Shown here piece after piece: positions 13,932 through 15,596 of a DNA stretch of 15,596 bases. The notes below the pieces were generated by a model that saw only the letters and a program-made list of their open reading frames with translations, was not told the DNA's origin and made no database searches. Position numbers and translations under genes: made by a program. Origin of the DNA: JACQKD01 sp964614265 (lineage in GTDB: Bacteria; Patescibacteriota; Minisyncoccia; Phycocordibacterales; UBA918); NCBI GenBank assembly GCA_964614265.1, contig CAZTKT010000020.1, forward strand, positions 1-15,596. The letters are read 5' to 3'. Each line of letters begins with the position of its first letter. Within the stretch, counting starts at the first letter, position 1.

Positions 13932-14488
13932 TCACGTTTCTTTCCCATGGGGCAATAGCGATGATCAAGCGTGAATACTGGACGCGCACACTCAGTGTGT
14001 GGGGATTGTTATTGGTAGGGGTGCTGGTGGTGGTGATAGCGTTACTTGTTCCCACATACATTTTGCTTGTGCACCAAGTAGAAGCACTCTCCTTTGAGAC
14101 GGTCACGGCGGCAAATTCTGAAAGTCGTGTGGCGTATGAGGAAGCGCAGAAGTCTCTTAAGAAAACGCAAACACTCGTACAACAGCTGAGCCAGCCACAT
14201 GTGGGCCCCAATCCCTCATCTGTATTGGATACAATCCGGAACATGCAGACAGACATCCTCCTCCTCTCTGGTTTTTCATATACAGATACTGCGAACGTTG
14301 AGGATCCGGTACAGATGCAGATTCATGGTATCGCCCGAACACGTGCCGCGCTCGTTCAGTTTTCGGCTGAACTTAATCGAAATCCACTTTTTACACAAGT
14401 GGAGATTCCTGTTTCCGATTTTGCACCTGACCACGACTTGTCGTTTACGGCGACGGTTCTTCTTTCCAGTAATGCTCCTTCACCATGA
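13928..14488 (+). CDS. pilN: Type IV pilus inner-membrane protein PilN
   Basis: PilN is a bitopic membrane protein whose cytoplasmic N-terminus binds PilM and whose outer domain pairs with PilO. The 186-aa product has a short N-tail, one TM segment (about residues 25-47, GLLLVGVLVVVIALLVPTYILLV), a coiled coil (about 50-90) and a small alpha/beta domain. The usual N-terminal INLLP-type motif is degenerate: MITFLSHGAIAMIKREYW. ATG 13928 overlaps the pilM stop by 4 nt, suggesting translational coupling; no Shine-Dalgarno is seen. Identification rests on position and topology as well as weak sequence resemblance. Confidence 0.82.
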   Translation: MITFLSHGAIAMIKREYWTRTLSVWGLLLVGVLVVVIALLVPTYILLVHQVEALSFETVTAANSESRVAYEEAQKSLKKTQTLVQQLSQPHVGPNPSSVLDTIRNMQTDILLLSGFSYTDTANVEDPVQMQIHGIARTRAALVQFSAELNRNPLFTQVEIPVSDFAPDHDLSFTATVLLSSNAPSP

Positions 14489-15057
14489 CTACCGAGACAA
14501 AAAAATTAGCAATGCTCTCTGGGACTTTGTGTGTGCTTGCTACGGCTGGGCTATGTGGTATGTGGTATATGGTAGCGCGGGTTGATGCGCGTTACAGAGA
14601 GGAACTTCACACACACGCAACACAACGCGCGGTCGAAGAGAGAGTAAAATCTGTAAACAAGTTTTTGGCTGAGACGGCACAAGATCGGGATGCACTCACA
14701 CAGTATATGCTTACCGAAGACTCGGTTGCCGTGTTTCTTTCTCGTATCGAAGGCCTTGCCAAGTCACTTGGTATGAAGGCGGAGACCAAATCTCTTGCCG
14801 TGAAGCCAATTATTGATATCAGCATACCGAAAGATAAAAAGTCGCCGGCAGGGAAAGAAAGTGAGACCTTTGAGTACCTCACACTTGAAGTGAGAACCGC
14901 GGGATCTTTTCCTGCGGTGATGAAGATGCTTTCATTACTAGAGTTACTGCCGTATCAAACACAGGTTCGTTCTGTGGCGATTGAGCATGTTGGAGAAATA
15001 GAGACGACGGATATGTGGCAGGGTACTTATCAGTTGTATGTCACCAAATATCAATAA
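14485..15057 (+). CDS. pilO: Type IV pilus inner-membrane protein PilO
   Basis: PilO forms heterodimers with PilN and spans the periplasm-like space. The 190-aa product has one TM segment (about 9-31), a coiled coil (about 35-75) and a C-terminal ferredoxin-like domain ending LEVRTAGSFPAVMKMLSLLELLPYQTQVRSVAIEHV, typical of PilO (a strand, then FPAVMKML-type helix and a final strand). It overlaps the pilN stop by 4 nt (ATGA). Together with pilM and pilN it makes an uninterrupted operon. Confidence 0.85.
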   Translation: MTTETKKLAMLSGTLCVLATAGLCGMWYMVARVDARYREELHTHATQRAVEERVKSVNKFLAETAQDRDALTQYMLTEDSVAVFLSRIEGLAKSLGMKAETKSLAVKPIIDISIPKDKKSPAGKESETFEYLTLEVRTAGSFPAVMKMLSLLELLPYQTQVRSVAIEHVGEIETTDMWQGTYQLYVTKYQ

Positions 15058-15059
15058 GT

Positions 15060-15464
15060 ATGATCACTCCACACAATATACTAGCGATGGTCAAACGCAT
15101 GATGCGGAAAAACAACGGCTATGTTGAAAGATGCATAACACATCCCGTGCGTGAGTGGTGGATTGGTTTATTTGTGTCAGTGATATTGCTGTGTAGTAGT
15201 GGGGTGTATGCGGTGTATTTATTCTGGAGCACCAATGCGCGTACCACGGATACAACTGAGGTGGCTGTGGAAACTGCAACGTATGATCAGAAACTTATCA
15301 ACCAGGTACTTACTCAGTATCATGAGCGACAAGTTCGGTATGAGGCTCTTTCCGCGGAAATAGTTCCGGCGCCGACAATACCATCAATCAACGCTTCTTC
15401 AACAGCTACGTCGTCATCAAAGACAGTACCCGTTGTCAAAGACGCACCAATAGAGGTACAGTAG
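15060..15464 (+). CDS. Small single-TM protein in the pil operon (position of PilP, unassigned)
   Basis: This 134-aa product begins 2 nt after the pilO stop, so it is very likely co-translated with it. It has a basic cytoplasmic tail (1-32), a TM segment at about 34-56 (WWIGLFVSVILLCSSGVYAVYLF), a helical stretch (about 70-95, YDQKLINQVLTQYHERQVRYEAL) and a Ser/Thr/Pro-rich C-terminus. There is no lipobox, unlike classical PilP lipoproteins, and no homology I can name. Context suggests a pilus-platform accessory subunit. The in-frame ATG at 15087 is an alternative start. Confidence 0.75.
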   Translation: MITPHNILAMVKRMMRKNNGYVERCITHPVREWWIGLFVSVILLCSSGVYAVYLFWSTNARTTDTTEVAVETATYDQKLINQVLTQYHERQVRYEALSAEIVPAPTIPSINASSTATSSSKTVPVVKDAPIEVQ

Positions 15465-15480
15465 GGTGGGGTGAGCAAAA

Positions 15481-15525
15481 ATGCCTCCCAGACCACAGGT
15501 TGAGCCAAGTGGGTGGAAAACGTAG
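15481..15525 (+). pseudogene. 14-codon echo of the downstream gene's N-terminus
   Basis: The frame MPPRPQVEPSGWKT (stop at 15523-15525) parallels MPPGPKIDPVRR at 15561: positions 1-9 differ only by G/R, K/Q, I/V and D/E. The DNA from 15477 to 15495 nearly matches 15557-15575. GGGGTGAG (15466-15473 region) lies at Shine-Dalgarno distance, one of the few in the window. It may be a decayed duplicate of the 5' end or a leader peptide; evidence is short. Confidence 0.35.
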
Positions 15526-15560
15526 GAGAGTGTTAGGGTGTGTATTGCACTCAACAAAAA

Positions 15561-15596
15561 ATGCCTCCCGGACCAAAGATCGATCCGGTGAGAAGA
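15561..15596 (+). CDS. 5' end of a gene cut by the window edge
   Basis: The ATG at 15561 opens MPPGPKIDPVRR and runs off the end. Its resemblance to the frame at 15481, with conservative residue changes, supports it being coding. It follows the pil operon on the same strand, so a pilus gene is possible, but only 12 codons are visible. Confidence 0.4.
   Translation, partial: MPPGPKIDPVRR

Noticed and set aside
1..15596. CRISPR array, rRNA genes, or UGA recoding
   Set aside because: No regularly spaced repeats and no rRNA segments were seen. TGA sits at proper gene ends and no gene needs it as a sense codon.

Overview
The window looks like chromosomal DNA of a Candidate Phyla Radiation bacterium (Patescibacteria, probably Parcubacteria-like). 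This is inferred from several signs together: compact housekeeping genes, almost no Shine-Dalgarno sequences, -10-like boxes sitting 5-9 nt before many start codons, single-TM exported proteins of a type common in that group, a pilM-pilN-pilO type IV pilus cluster, and large serine recombinases abutting RNA genes. TGA works as a stop (ruvX, pilM, pilN, ftsH), so this is not a UGA=Gly lineage. No rRNA or taxonomic marker is present, so the placement is not proven.

Layout. (1) 1-1505 is AT-rich and holds only 3' fragments of genes: an exported-protein end (-), the end of a RecG-C/AlbA_2-type ATPase domain protein (+) and the end of a large serine recombinase (+) running into the 3' end of tmRNA. 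It reads as the decayed end of an element integrated at ssrA. (2) 1506-2464: ssrA (tmRNA) and smpB on the minus strand, separated by a perfect 20-bp inverted repeat. (3) 2543-4606: ftsH. (4) 4621-4694: a tRNA-Ile with anticodon UAU. (5) 4814-7003: recG on the minus strand, originally divergent from a malic enzyme gene. A 1095-bp unit carrying a membrane-anchored protein gene (7207-8073) now separates them, and the shared promoter plus the first 21 codons of the malic enzyme gene exist twice. (6) 8148-9299 malic enzyme; 9390-10109 six-TM membrane protein. (7) 10187-11864: a serine recombinase gene bracketed by a perfect 131-bp inverted repeat whose right end touches the 3' end of tRNA-Ser(UGA) (11862-11947, minus). 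(8) 12031-15464: ruvX, a tRNA-binding-domain protein, then pilM/pilN/pilO and a small membrane protein. The window ends at the start of another gene, preceded by a short echo of that gene's own N-terminus.

How the genes work together. ssrA and smpB form the trans-translation ribosome-rescue system, and FtsH is a membrane protease that in other bacteria can degrade tagged proteins. RecG and RuvX act on branched DNA and Holliday junctions. PilM/N/O form the inner-membrane alignment platform of a type IV pilus. The strongest candidates for something undescribed are the recombinase with 131-bp inverted arms and internal palindromes, the duplicated malic-enzyme 5' end, and the habit, seen twice, of recombinase reading frames continuing antisense through an RNA gene.
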